A stretch of 64,000 bases of DNA from Streptomyces sp. NBC_00659 (GTDB lineage: Bacteria; Actinomycetota; Actinomycetes; Streptomycetales; Streptomycetaceae). The translations under genes and the position numbers were made by a program. Of the stretch, positions 36,236 through 44,391 are shown one piece after another. The number at the start of each line of letters is the position of its first letter. Position 1 is the stretch's first letter. The stretch is from contig NZ_CP109031.1 in NCBI RefSeq assembly GCF_036226925.1, forward strand, positions 4,774,001 through 4,838,000, written 5' to 3'. The notes under the pieces are model-generated. The model worked only from the letters and a program-made list of their open reading frames with translations. It ran no database searches and was not told the origin of the DNA.

Positions 36236-36627
36236 GCCCCACCGCCCGCCGGGACGGTCACCGTCACCGTGCCCATGACGTGCCGGCCGATGCCGTTGGC
36301 GCCGAGGATCCTCACCGTCGCCGTGTCACCGTCGACCTCCTCGACGGAGCCGGTCAGCACCATGGTGTCTCCCGGATGGTTGGGGGCACCCAGCCGTATC
36401 GCCACCCTGCGCAGCACGGCGGCCGGGCCGAAGTGGTCGGTCACATACCGTCCGACCAGGCCGTTGGTCGTCAGAATGTTCATGAAGATGTCCGGCGATC
36501 CCTTCGCCCGTGCCAGGTCCGCGTCGTGATGCACGTCCTGGTAGTCCCGTGAGGCGATCGCCCCGGCCACGATCAGCGTGCGGGTGATCTCGATCTCCAG
36601 CGGCGCCAGTACGTCGCCCACCCTCAT
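36232..36627 (-). CDS. chsH1: Small MaoC-like enoyl-CoA hydratase subunit (ChsH1 type)
   Basis: 131-residue hot-dog fold protein with RDYQDVHHDADLARAKGSPDIFMNILTTNG, the catalytic-type hydratase motif (Asp and His of the D-x5-H class). ChsH1 of M. tuberculosis has nearly the same length and pairs with the MaoC half of ChsH2 to hydrate the unsaturated side-chain thioester. Overlaps both neighbours by 4 bp, so it is translationally coupled. Confidence 0.9.
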   Translation of the reverse strand: MRVGDVLAPLEIEITRTLIVAGAIASRDYQDVHHDADLARAKGSPDIFMNILTTNGLVGRYVTDHFGPAAVLRRVAIRLGAPNHPGDTMVLTGSVEEVDGDTATVRILGANGIGRHVMGTVTVTVPAGGGA

Positions 36628-37682
36628 GTCTCCGCCTCCCCGTTCGCTATCGACTCACCGAGCTCCTGCAGCAGTTCGCCCCCGCAGCCCAGATACGCGT
36701 CCAGCTGCCGGCCCCACAGGAAGTGCCGGTGCACGGGGTGCGCGAGGTCGGCGCCCGCCCCGCCGTGCAGATGCTGGCCCGTGTGCACCACCCGCCGGCC
36801 CGCCTCGGAGGCCCACCAGGCGGCCGTGAGCGCGTGCGTCGCGTACGGCAGCCCCTCGTCGCGCCGCCATGCCGCCTCGTACGCCGTCACCCGGATCGCC
36901 TCGGTGTCCATGTGCGCGTCGGCGGCGCGCAGTTGGACTCCCTGGCGGGCGGCGAGCGGCTGCCCGAACTGCTCGCGCGTGTTCGTGTGCTCCACCGCCC
37001 GCGCCAGCGAACCCGCGCACACCCCGGCCTGGAGCCCGGCGAAGGCGGTACGGGCCGTGGCCAGCACGTCGTCGTACGCGCCCGTGGAGCCCAGCGCCTC
37101 CCCCGGCGCCCCGTCCAGCGTCAGCCGCCCCGCCGACCAGGGCGCCGTCAGTTCGACCGGCTCGCTCGCCTCGGCCTCCGCGGTGCGGACCAGCCAGAGC
37201 CGGCGCCGGTCGTCGGCGACGAGGACATGGGTGGCGTCGCGCAGCCACGGCACGGTGGGAAGGACGCCGGTCAGCTTCCCGGACGTGGAGAGGGACGAGG
37301 AGGCCGGCGAGGCGGCGGACAGCATGCCCGCGCCCGATATCGCCCCGGCCACCACCACCGTCCCGTCGGCGATGCCCGGCAGTAGCCGCTCGCGCTGCTC
37401 CGGCGAACCGTGTGCCGTCACCGCGAGCAGTCCGTACACACAGCTCGCGGCGAACGGCACCTGCGCCGTGGTGCGCCCCTGCTCCTCCAGCAGCAGGACG
37501 AGCCCGAGGAGCCCGGTGTCCGCGACCGCCCCCACCAGCCCGGCGGCGCACAGCTCCTTCCACAGTCCGGCGTCGCTGCCCGTCCCGGCCGCGGCGAGCC
37601 GTTCGTGGGTGGAGTGGTCGCCGAAGATCCGCGCGGCCAGGTCCGCGGCCGCGGCCTGCTCCTCGGTGGGGGTGAAGTCCAT
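36624..37682 (-). CDS. chsE1: Acyl-CoA dehydrogenase subunit (ChsE1/FadE28 type)
   Basis: 352 residues, shorter than a standard acyl-CoA dehydrogenase, like FadE28. It starts MDFTPTEEQAAAADLAARIF and ends with the GGAGADLAHPVHRHFLWGRQ region typical of the partner subunit in heterotetrameric steroid acyl-CoA dehydrogenases. The usual substrate-side residues are divergent, as expected for a subunit that works only with its partner (gene 38826-40019). Gap of 1 bp to the upstream gene and a 4-bp overlap with the MaoC gene. Confidence 0.88.
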   Translation of the reverse strand: MDFTPTEEQAAAADLAARIFGDHSTHERLAAAGTGSDAGLWKELCAAGLVGAVADTGLLGLVLLLEEQGRTTAQVPFAASCVYGLLAVTAHGSPEQRERLLPGIADGTVVVAGAISGAGMLSAASPASSSLSTSGKLTGVLPTVPWLRDATHVLVADDRRRLWLVRTAEAEASEPVELTAPWSAGRLTLDGAPGEALGSTGAYDDVLATARTAFAGLQAGVCAGSLARAVEHTNTREQFGQPLAARQGVQLRAADAHMDTEAIRVTAYEAAWRRDEGLPYATHALTAAWWASEAGRRVVHTGQHLHGGAGADLAHPVHRHFLWGRQLDAYLGCGGELLQELGESIANGEAET

Positions 37683-37683
37683 G

Positions 37684-38829
37684 TCAGCTCCCCTCGCCCG
37701 AGCGGTCTACGGAGGCGGCGGCCCGGAAGACCGGTAGCTCCACGTCCGCGTCGTAGCGCCGGAATGCGAGCCGCACCGGCATCCCGATCCGCACCTCGTC
37801 GTACGGCACGTCCACCACGTTGCTCACGATCCGCACGCCCTCGGCGAGCTCGACCAGAGCGACGGCGTAGGGAGGGTCGAAGGCCGGGAACGGCGGATGG
37901 TGCATGACGACGTACGAGTACACGGTCCCCTCGCCGCCCGACTCGACCGTGTCCCAGTCCGGGCAGCCGCACGCCCCGCACCCCGGCAGCCACGGGAATC
38001 TCAGCGTCCCGCAGGCCGTGCAGCGCTGGATCAGGAGCCGATGCCGCCCGACGCCCTCCCAGAAACCGGCGTTGTCCCGGTTGATCACCGGCCGCGGACG
38101 CCTGCTCTTCGGCTCGGCGCTCTTCGTCCGCGCGCTGCCCGATGAGCCCGGAGCCGTCTCCGTACTCTTCGGACTCCGGTGCGCCGGAGCGTACTTGAGG
38201 ATGCGGAACCTGTGCGTCCCGGCGAGCTCGCCGCCCGCCCGGATGTCCATCCGCGTGGTGACGAAGTACCCGGTACCCAGCTTGGTCGTCTTGCGCCCGG
38301 ACACCGACTCGATCATCGAGTCGAAGGTGATCTCGTCCCCGGGGCGCAACGGATGCAGATACTCCTGTTCGCAGTCGGTGGCGACCACCGAGGTGTATCC
38401 GGCGCCGTCGAGCAGGCCGAACAGCTCGTCGTAGGTGCCGGAGCGGCCGGGGCGGTCGGCGTGCCCGGAGAGGCCGCTCATCGTCCACGCCTGGAGCATG
38501 GTGGGCGGGGCCACCGCGTCCGGCCCCTCGTAGGCCGGGTTGGTGTCGCCCATGGCCTCGCACCAGTGCCGGATCATCGGCGCGTTGACCAGGTCCCGGC
38601 CGACACCCCCGACGGTGGCCGCGCGCCCTTGGTACTTCTTCAGACGCTCCGACAACTCGTCCCCGGCACCCGCCGAACCATCGGGCCCGCCCCCCTTCCG
38701 CACCACGCCAGACCCGGCCCCCTTCCGCACCACACCGCCGGGCCCCGCCCCCTCCCGCACCGCGCCACCGGGCGCGAGGTCGTCGTCACGCGCTGCGGAG
38801 CGCTCCCCGCCCGCCCCCCGGCCGCTCAC
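37684..38829 (-). CDS. chsH2: MaoC hydratase fused to DUF35 (ChsH2 type)
   Basis: 381 residues. A low-complexity Gly/Arg-rich N-terminus (about 1-50) contains repeated VRKGAG-like units. The MaoC-like half (about 60-190) runs from MIRHWCEAMGDTNPAYEGPD to FRILKY. After a charged linker comes the DUF35 half (about 230-370), with a zinc ribbon (RCTACGTLRFPWLPGCGACG) and OB fold (GEGTVYSYVVMHHPPFPAFD). In mycobacteria the MaoC half pairs with ChsH1 and the DUF35 half with Ltp2. GTG 38829 overlaps the upstream stop (GTGA). The N-terminal extension is unusual; a later start is possible. Confidence 0.88.
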   Translation of the reverse strand: MSGRGAGGERSAARDDDLAPGGAVREGAGPGGVVRKGAGSGVVRKGGGPDGSAGAGDELSERLKKYQGRAATVGGVGRDLVNAPMIRHWCEAMGDTNPAYEGPDAVAPPTMLQAWTMSGLSGHADRPGRSGTYDELFGLLDGAGYTSVVATDCEQEYLHPLRPGDEITFDSMIESVSGRKTTKLGTGYFVTTRMDIRAGGELAGTHRFRILKYAPAHRSPKSTETAPGSSGSARTKSAEPKSRRPRPVINRDNAGFWEGVGRHRLLIQRCTACGTLRFPWLPGCGACGCPDWDTVESGGEGTVYSYVVMHHPPFPAFDPPYAVALVELAEGVRIVSNVVDVPYDEVRIGMPVRLAFRRYDADVELPVFRAAASVDRSGEGS

Positions 38830-40019
38830 CGCCGCCCCCGCCTCATGCCGAGCCGCATCGTCGCGACGATCTCCCGCTGCACCTCGCTCACCCCGCCCCC
38901 GAACGTGTTGATCTGCGCCGCCCTGTTCATCCGCTCCAGTTCGCCGCCCCCGAACGCCCCCGGCGAACCGGAGCGGACCAGCGCCCCGGGTCCCACGATG
39001 TGCTGGCACATCCGGTACACCGCGACCGCGGACTCGGTTCCCATGACCTTCACGCCGCTCGCGTCCCCGGGCGCCGGACCGCCGGCTCCCACATCCCCCA
39101 CCAGACGCCAGTTGAGCAGGCGGGACGCCGCGAGCCGCGCGTGCACCTCGGCGAGCTGGGAACGCACCCACGGCTCGTCGGCCGCGCGCCGCCCGCTCAC
39201 CGGATCAGGGGTACGGGCCGCTTCCAGCGCGGCCGCGTAGAAGTCCTCGGCCTGCATGCCGATCGCGGCGAGGGCGACCCGCTCGTGGTTGAGCTGGCTG
39301 GTGATGAGCCCCCAGCCGGCGTTCTCCTCGCCGACCAGGTTCCCGGCCGGGACGCGGATCCCGTCGTAGTAGGTCGCCGTGGTGGTCTGGCCGCCCACGG
39401 TCTCGATCGGTGTCCACGAGAAGCCGGGGGCGCCGGTCGGGACGAGCAGGATCGAGATGCCACGGTGCCGGGGCGCGTCCGGGTCGGTCCGGCAGGCGAG
39501 CCAGATCCAGTCGGCGTTCTGGGCGTTGGACGTGAAGATCTTCTGGCCCTCGATCCGCCAGAACCCTCCCTCGGCGCCGGTCTCTCCGGTCTCTCCGGTC
39601 TCCCGGACGGCGCGGGTGCGCAGCGAGGCGAGGTCCGTGCCGGCCGACGGTTCCGAGTACCCGATGGCGAAGACGAGGTCGCCCTTCAGGATGCGCGGCA
39701 GGAAGTACTCCTTCTGCTCCTCGCTGCCGTACTTCATGAGGGTCGGTCCGACGGTGTTCAGCGTGACCATCGAGACGGGAGCGCCGGCCCGGTAGGCCTC
39801 GTCGAAGAAGACGAACTGCTCGTCCGCCCCGCGCCCCTGCCCGCCGTACTCGATCGGCCAGCCGAGCCCGAGCAGGCCGTCGGCTCCGATGCGGCGCAGC
39901 AGCGCCCGCTGCCGGGCGGGGTCGTCGGCGGGCGGCGGTCCGTCCGGCATCAGATCCCGGAAGTACGTGCGGAGCTCGGCGCGCAGCCGCTGCTGGCGCT
40001 CGGTGGGGGCGAGGTGCAC
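38826..40019 (-). CDS. chsE2: Acyl-CoA dehydrogenase subunit (ChsE2/FadE29 type)
   Basis: 397 residues of the acyl-CoA dehydrogenase fold: N-terminal helices, the FAD-contact strand FAIGYSEPSAGTDLASLRTR at about 120-140, the middle beta domain with GQKIFTSNAQNADWIWLACR, and a C-terminal helical domain ending INTFGGGVSEVQREIVATMRLGM. Length and ending match FadE29. First gene of the operon; GTG 40019 has GGGAGG nine bases upstream. It probably forms a heterotetramer with the subunit encoded at 36624-37682 and oxidises the three-carbon side-chain CoA ester. Confidence 0.9.
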   Translation of the reverse strand: MHLAPTERQQRLRAELRTYFRDLMPDGPPPADDPARQRALLRRIGADGLLGLGWPIEYGGQGRGADEQFVFFDEAYRAGAPVSMVTLNTVGPTLMKYGSEEQKEYFLPRILKGDLVFAIGYSEPSAGTDLASLRTRAVRETGETGETGAEGGFWRIEGQKIFTSNAQNADWIWLACRTDPDAPRHRGISILLVPTGAPGFSWTPIETVGGQTTTATYYDGIRVPAGNLVGEENAGWGLITSQLNHERVALAAIGMQAEDFYAAALEAARTPDPVSGRRAADEPWVRSQLAEVHARLAASRLLNWRLVGDVGAGGPAPGDASGVKVMGTESAVAVYRMCQHIVGPGALVRSGSPGAFGGGELERMNRAAQINTFGGGVSEVQREIVATMRLGMRRGRR

Positions 40020-40056
40020 GGCGGCGGCCCTCCCGGACCTCGTACGAACAAGGTTT

Positions 40057-40089
40057 TCTGACTGTCCGTCAGATGCCGTTGCCTGTCAA
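40057..40089 (-). promoter_or_regulatory. Promoter of the igr-like operon with overlapping TetR-type palindrome
   Basis: On the minus strand, TTGACA (40089-40084) and GACAGT (40066-40061) are separated by 17 bp, a good sigma-70-type promoter. TCTGACTGTCCGTCAGA (40057-40073) is a perfect palindrome with a 5-base centre covering the -10 element. It does not match the published KstR or KstR2 site forms, so another TetR-type repressor is likely. Confidence 0.65.
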
Positions 40090-40157
40090 GGTCACGGGCC
40101 CCGGCCCGGAAGAGCCGCACACCGCCGGGCCGGGGCACTCCCGTGACACCCCCGGAC

Positions 40158-40197
40158 ACGTCTGCGCGACGGCACCGAAGCACCGTCGCGCAGACGT
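40158..40197 (-). terminator. Strong hairpin between the secreted-protein gene and the igr-like promoter
   Basis: A 15-bp perfect stem: ACGTCTGCGCGACGG (40158-40172) pairs with CCGTCGCGCAGACGT (40183-40197) around a 10-base loop. It probably insulates the igr-like operon from the gene at 40302-40610. Confidence 0.75.
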
Positions 40198-40202
40198 CGT
40201 GA

Positions 40203-40258
40203 CCCCCCCCCACCCCCCAGTGCCCCACCCTCAGAGCCCCCCAGAGCCCCCCCCCCCC
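40203..40258. repeat. Homopolymeric C tracts
   Basis: C9 at 40203-40211, C6 at 40213-40218 and C12 at 40247-40258 lie within 56 bp, between the hairpin and the stop of the secreted-protein gene. Confidence 0.85.
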
Positions 40259-40301
40259 GGAGAAGCCCCCCGGCCGACGGAAACCGATCGGCCCCCGCCC
40301 G

Positions 40302-40610
40302 TCAGAGCCAGACGAAGTTGACCAGGACGTTCGAGTTGCCCTGGTTGAGGGCCGTGAACGCGGAGCCGTTCACTTGGGCGGTATCGCTCTGATTCGAGGC
40401 TCCGGAGCCGACCGCCTGTTGTTGGGTGCCCGATGAGTTGCCGCTGTTGTCGCGTCCGGCCCCGCTGCCGCCGGCGGTCGCCACTCCGGCATTCGACCCG
40501 GTGTCCGCGATGGAGCCGTTGTCGGCCGCCGCGACCCCGGAGAAGAGGGCGGCGGTCAGCGGCAGGGCCGCGACGGCGGCGAGAACGCGAGCGGTACGGA
40601 TGCTTGCCAT
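40302..40610 (-). CDS. Small secreted Gly/Ser/Asn-rich protein, hypothetical
   Basis: 102 residues. A clear signal peptide (about 1-31, ending VAAA before DNGS) precedes a 70-residue mature part rich in Gly, Ser, Asn, Gln and Thr with no cysteines. It ends in a hydrophobic patch (SNVLVNFVWL). The composition suggests a surface-exposed or self-associating peptide, but it lacks the chaplin and rodlin signatures I know. ATG 40610 follows an upstream GAGGAAC ribosome site. Confidence 0.75.
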   Translation of the reverse strand: MASIRTARVLAAVAALPLTAALFSGVAAADNGSIADTGSNAGVATAGGSGAGRDNSGNSSGTQQQAVGSGASNQSDTAQVNGSAFTALNQGNSNVLVNFVWL

Positions 40611-40981
40611 GCGAGTTCCTCCAGAAGCGGTCGTACGCACCGGCGATGGGCCGGGGAGTACGGGAAATATGGCTTGTTCCAGGGCGGTTGGCCGACCGCC
40701 TCGGTGTTGTCCACGACGTCGCGAGTCCAGAGTTGCCCAGCGCATCCCCGGCGAACCACACCGGAAGCCGCGATTCCCCCTCAAGCGTGATGACATGTCG
40801 ATAAACCCCCTTCACGCCCACAAAGGGCCAGCTCAGACCCTTGCCGTCCGTTGAACCCAAGCCCCGCAGCAGCGGAAGCGTTCCGGCACCTTTTCGGCCG
40901 ATCTCGCCCTTCACCCGCCCGGCTCCCCCGCGAGCCCGGAGACCCCTTCCCTTTCTCGAACACTCGTACGATTATGGAGTC
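40611..40981. other. Intergenic region between divergent genes
   Basis: 371 bp between the secreted-protein gene (minus) and the prim-pol gene (plus). No open frame with coding character is seen. TATGGAGTC just before 40982 supplies a ribosome site for the right-hand gene. Confidence 0.6.
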
Positions 40982-41872
40982 ATGGCCACCATCGACCGGC
41001 GGGCCACCACTCTGGCCCTGGCCCACGCCCTGTCCGCAGCCGAGCGCGGGCTCGCGGTGATCCCGCTGTCCCGTACGAAGCTCCCGGCCCTGCGCTCCCC
41101 CCATCGCGACGACCCCGACCCCCACCCGTGCCACGGCGAATGCGGCCGCTTCGGGCACGGCGTGTACGACGCCTCGACCGAGCCCCGGCGCATCCGCGAG
41201 CTCTTCGCCGCCGCTCCCTGGGCCACCGGCTACGGCATCGCCTGCGGGCTGCACCCGCACCACCTCATCGGCGTCGACCTCGACACCAAGTCCGACACCG
41301 ACTCCTCGACCGCCCTGCGCGAACTGGCCCTGCGCCATCTCTTCACGATCCCGGACACGGTCGTCGTCCTGACCCCCAGCGGCGGCCGCCATCTGTGGCT
41401 GAGCGGACCGCCGGACGTCGTCGTCCCGAACTCGGCGAGCCGGCTCGCTCCCGGCATCGACATCCGCGGCGCCGGCGGCTATCTCGTCGGCCCCGGCTCA
41501 CGCACCGAACACGGCGTGTACGGGACGGCTCCCGGCACCTCCCTGCTCGCGCCCGCGCCCTGCCCGCCCGAACTCCTGCGCCTGCTCCTGCCTCCGCCCC
41601 CGGCCAGCGCCCACCACCCCGCGCACTCCACGCCCTCCGCGAGCGAACGACAGGGCCAGGGGCTGGTCCAGTTCGTCCTCGCCGCCCACGAGGGCCAGCG
41701 CAACACCCGTCTCTTCTGGGCCGCGTGCCGTGCCTACGAGAACGGCATCGGCCCCCGACTGATCGCCCCGCTCGTCCAGGCCGCCGTCCGCACGGGCCTC
41801 ACCGAACGAGAGGCCCGCTCGACGATCGCCTCCGCGGCACGGATGACGGCTCCTTCGTCCCGGCGGCACTGA
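40982..41872 (+). CDS. Bifunctional DNA primase/polymerase-domain protein
   Basis: 296 residues. The prim-pol N-terminal domain occupies about 5-200: LALAHALSAAERGLAVIPL, a Cys/His group (DPHPCHGECGRFGHG), YGIACGLHPHHLIGVDLDTK with the metal-binding D-x-D, and TPSGGRHLWLSG. The C-terminal 90 residues are Pro-rich, then helical. No helicase domain is present, so it is a stand-alone chromosomal version whose role (repair or mobile-element related) is unknown. Confidence 0.88.
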   Translation: MATIDRRATTLALAHALSAAERGLAVIPLSRTKLPALRSPHRDDPDPHPCHGECGRFGHGVYDASTEPRRIRELFAAAPWATGYGIACGLHPHHLIGVDLDTKSDTDSSTALRELALRHLFTIPDTVVVLTPSGGRHLWLSGPPDVVVPNSASRLAPGIDIRGAGGYLVGPGSRTEHGVYGTAPGTSLLAPAPCPPELLRLLLPPPPASAHHPAHSTPSASERQGQGLVQFVLAAHEGQRNTRLFWAACRAYENGIGPRLIAPLVQAAVRTGLTEREARSTIASAARMTAPSSRRH

Positions 41873-42327
41873 AGCGACGCCGTCGCCCACGTCGCCGGGT
41901 GACAGGCGACACGCGGGAACCTGCGGAGCCGGCCGGCGCCCCGCCCGGGGAGCGGCCCTCGGACCCGGAGGCGGTGCGCGACCACCGGCCGCGGTGGGCC
42001 GGTGACAGAGCTGCGGGACGATGCACACGTACGGGGTGCCGCAAACCGAGTTTCACCACACGTACGGGTGAGCGTCGGAACCTGACAGCCGGGTATGGGG
42101 TCACTGGCTTGGAGCTGCGAAGGGGCCTGGCCCGATGACGGCCCGAGTGGCGAAAACGCCCGGTGACAACGGCGTTTCCGGAAGGAAGTGATGACACGGA
42201 ACACGTTTCCGGTCCTCATGAGGCAACAGCGTGTGCGTGTCTACACCGAAGCAAACGTCTCGATTGTTCAGAATGTCGGCAACTGCCCCATTTGAAACTT
42301 TGAAGTTTCGCTGCCGAGGAGCGTGGC
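41873..42327. other. Intergenic region before the unrecognised Cys-containing gene
   Basis: 455 bp without a convincing gene. The last 60 bp are distinctly AT-richer and hold the 42294-42309 palindrome, so this end looks like a regulated promoter. Confidence 0.6.
42294..42309 (+). promoter_or_regulatory. Perfect 16-bp palindrome before an unknown gene
   Basis: GAAACTTTGAAGTTTC has 7-base perfect arms and a 2-base centre, ends 18 bp before ATG 42328 and precedes its ribosome site (GAGGAG). The binding protein is unknown. Confidence 0.55.
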
Positions 42328-43605
42328 ATGCAGGTTCGCAGGTGGCTCCCAGGCCAACCCACCCATATCGGTCGACACGACTGGCCGGACGAGGGCGACG
42401 ACACAACACACCTGCGGTTGCGGGCCGGCTCCATTGTGGTACTCGACCGACAGGCCTGGCGGATCCTGGAGATCAACGACTACACGGGCGACTGGTGGCC
42501 GGAGTCCTACGAGAAGGCATGGGGCGAACACGTGGAGTTGTGGTGGCACGCCAACGAACTGCGGCGGGCCAACAACCAAGCGGTCAAACCGGCCCCCGAG
42601 CGAGCCGAGTTCTACAAGCGCCCAGTGGTCCTGGTCCTGCGCAGCGAGAACTTGCCCCGATCCGCGCCGAAGCACTGGTGCGCTCCCGCCAGCCACGACT
42701 GGCAGGTCCTCCCGGAGCACTACGCCGTCTGCCGCGCCTGCGGCGAGCTGCCGCCCTGCCACCACGGGGAGTACCGCTGGGAGGGCGGTCCCCGCCGACC
42801 GGAGCAGAGCGGCGGCATCCCGCTCATGGTGCCGGAGGGCTGCTGCATGGGGTGTGCCGAGCAGATCAAGCCCCGGGGACGAACCGTGCACTTCCCGGGT
42901 CCGAACCTCTGGTACCCGGACCTGCGAGAGAACAGCGCGGTCTTCCACACCCGCACCGCCTGCGCCGATCAGGTCGACTGCTACCGCATGCAGTGGCAGG
43001 CCCAGTACAGCCCCCGCGCCTCCACGCACTCCGCCACCTTGGCGTTCCCGGGTTTCGAACACTTCCTGCTGCCCCGGACGCGTCGCGCGCCGGACCTGAT
43101 CCCACACGTCCAGCAGGTCTCCCACGGCCCGTACGTCGCACAGTCCTCACCGGTTCTGCCGTCCCGGCCGGAAGCGGAGGCTCATGCCTCCCCGGTCAGC
43201 GGCTCCGGCACCTTCCACCCCCCGTTCGACAGGTACCGGAGGGAGCCGGAGACCGGCGCAATGCCGGCCGGCCCGTCGGCACCCGCCGTTCCTGAGCCGA
43301 CGGGCAGGCCAACCCCCGTGGCTTCCGGCATGCCCACGGCGAACCCGGCCGTGCCGGTCCGGTCCGCCGCACCGGGGTCTCCTCCCCCGGCCGAGGCGCC
43401 CGCGCCCGCCGCCGCTCCGCCTCCCCATCCTGCCGAGAGCGCCGGGGCAGCCCTCCAGGCGGCGCAGGAACTGGGCCTGTCTCTGGCAGAGCGTCCGGCC
43501 TTCCACAACGCGGAGCAGGCGGCCAGGGTGATCGAGGAACTCACCGCCGCAGTCAGGAACATCGCGCTCTGCCTGAACAACCCGGCTGCCCGCGAGCACT
43601 CCTGA
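42328..43605 (+). CDS. Unrecognised protein with Cys-rich core and Pro-rich tail
   Basis: 425 residues that I cannot assign to a family. The first 60 residues look like a small beta domain (RLRAGSIVVLDRQAWRILEI). The centre (about 105-225) has Cys/His clusters: HWCAPASHDW, CRACGELPPCHH, EGCCMGCAEQI and TRTACADQVDC, which could bind zinc. Residues about 265-375 are disordered and Pro/Ala-rich; the last 45 are helical (ALQAAQELGLSLAERPAFHN). Cytoplasmic, no signal peptide. ATG 42328 has GAGGAG upstream. Confidence 0.75.
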   Translation: MQVRRWLPGQPTHIGRHDWPDEGDDTTHLRLRAGSIVVLDRQAWRILEINDYTGDWWPESYEKAWGEHVELWWHANELRRANNQAVKPAPERAEFYKRPVVLVLRSENLPRSAPKHWCAPASHDWQVLPEHYAVCRACGELPPCHHGEYRWEGGPRRPEQSGGIPLMVPEGCCMGCAEQIKPRGRTVHFPGPNLWYPDLRENSAVFHTRTACADQVDCYRMQWQAQYSPRASTHSATLAFPGFEHFLLPRTRRAPDLIPHVQQVSHGPYVAQSSPVLPSRPEAEAHASPVSGSGTFHPPFDRYRREPETGAMPAGPSAPAVPEPTGRPTPVASGMPTANPAVPVRSAAPGSPPPAEAPAPAAAPPPHPAESAGAALQAAQELGLSLAERPAFHNAEQAARVIEELTAAVRNIALCLNNPAAREHS

Positions 43606-43968
43606 CCCGCATACGGCGGCCGGGCGCGGGCTGCCTGTCACGGCCGCCATGATCCGGGCCGTTCTCTTCTGTTCCGTCACGGCCGTCAGGGGCCGACCCG
43701 GCACGCCCACGGGAGCGGATGACGGCTCCCCCGGCGCCCCGGCCGTGCCGGCCTCCCATCGCGGCGCCCGGCACAAGGAGCGGTGCGCTCCTTGAAGGTC
43801 CTGGGACAGGGGCCTGGGACAGGGGCCTGGGACAGAACTCGTGCCAGGCTTCGGGGCACACCACCGATCGACACCATGACGGAGCCTGATCGGCGCGGGA
43901 CAAGCCTCATACGGACGGGGTGCCCCTCAGTGAGAGGCACCCCGTCCGCCAAGTACACCCATGAACTG
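43606..43968. other. Intergenic region with hairpin and tandem repeat
   Basis: No gene is seen. It contains a hairpin (CAAGGAGC, 43774-43781, paired with GCTCCTTG, 43787-43794), three 13-bp units CCTGGGACAGGGG (43800-43835, the last incomplete), and the tRNA terminator listed separately. Confidence 0.65.
43912..43948 (-). terminator. Terminator hairpin after tRNA-Ser(TGA)
   Basis: CGGACGGGGTGCC (43912-43924) pairs perfectly with GGCACCCCGTCCG (43936-43948) around an 11-base loop, about 20 bp past the tRNA 3' end. Confidence 0.85.
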
Positions 43969-44053
43969 CGGTGGGTGTGGGATTTGAACCCACGGTGACT
44001 CGCGCCACGACGGTTTTCAAGACCGTTCCCTTAGGCCGCTCGGGCAACCCACC
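43969..44053 (-). tRNA. tRNA-Ser (anticodon TGA)
   Basis: 85-nt class II tRNA. Acceptor stem GGTGGGT/ACCCACC, D arm GCCCGAGCGGCC, anticodon arm ACGGT-CTTGAAA-ACCGT, a long variable arm, and T-arm GGTTCAAATCC. Discriminator G. A TAGGCT -10 hexamer (44091-44086, minus strand) lies upstream. Confidence 0.96.
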
Positions 44054-44391
44054 CCGCCCCGCCCACCTGGGGCGGGAGCGGATACAGCCTACCCGGCTCC
44101 AAGCGTCTCGCGGAGGCGCGGTCCCCACCGGGTCCACCAGCCTCGAGCGGGCTCGCCGTCGTCACCGGTCCGGTGACGACGGCTGAAGCCAGGTGCCGTA
44201 ACCGTGTGATCGGAGGCAAGAGCCTCCAGGGGTGGCGTCCTGGCCACCCCCATGGAGCACGAACCCACCCGTCGACGTGCGGGAACCCCTCGGCTTCGGG
44301 TTCACGAAAAGCCGCTTCCGTGAAAACTTCGCCGCCTTGCGCTCACTCGAATGCCACACATCTGAAGGAGGGGGAGCGGCGTTAGCGAAAT
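44054..44391. other. Intergenic region between tRNA-Ser and the small-protein gene
   Basis: No gene is seen. Besides the tRNA promoter, it holds a hairpin (GGGGTGGC 44229-44236 with GCCACCCC 44243-44250). It also holds an inverted repeat TTCACG (44301-44306)/CGTGAA (44319-44324) with a 12-base spacer upstream of the gene at 44392. Confidence 0.6.

Noticed and set aside
40020..40090. KstR or KstR2 operator before the igr-like operon
   Set aside because: The palindrome present (TCTGAC/GTCAGA) does not fit the AAC-n-GTT or CAAG-n-CTTG forms known for those regulators.
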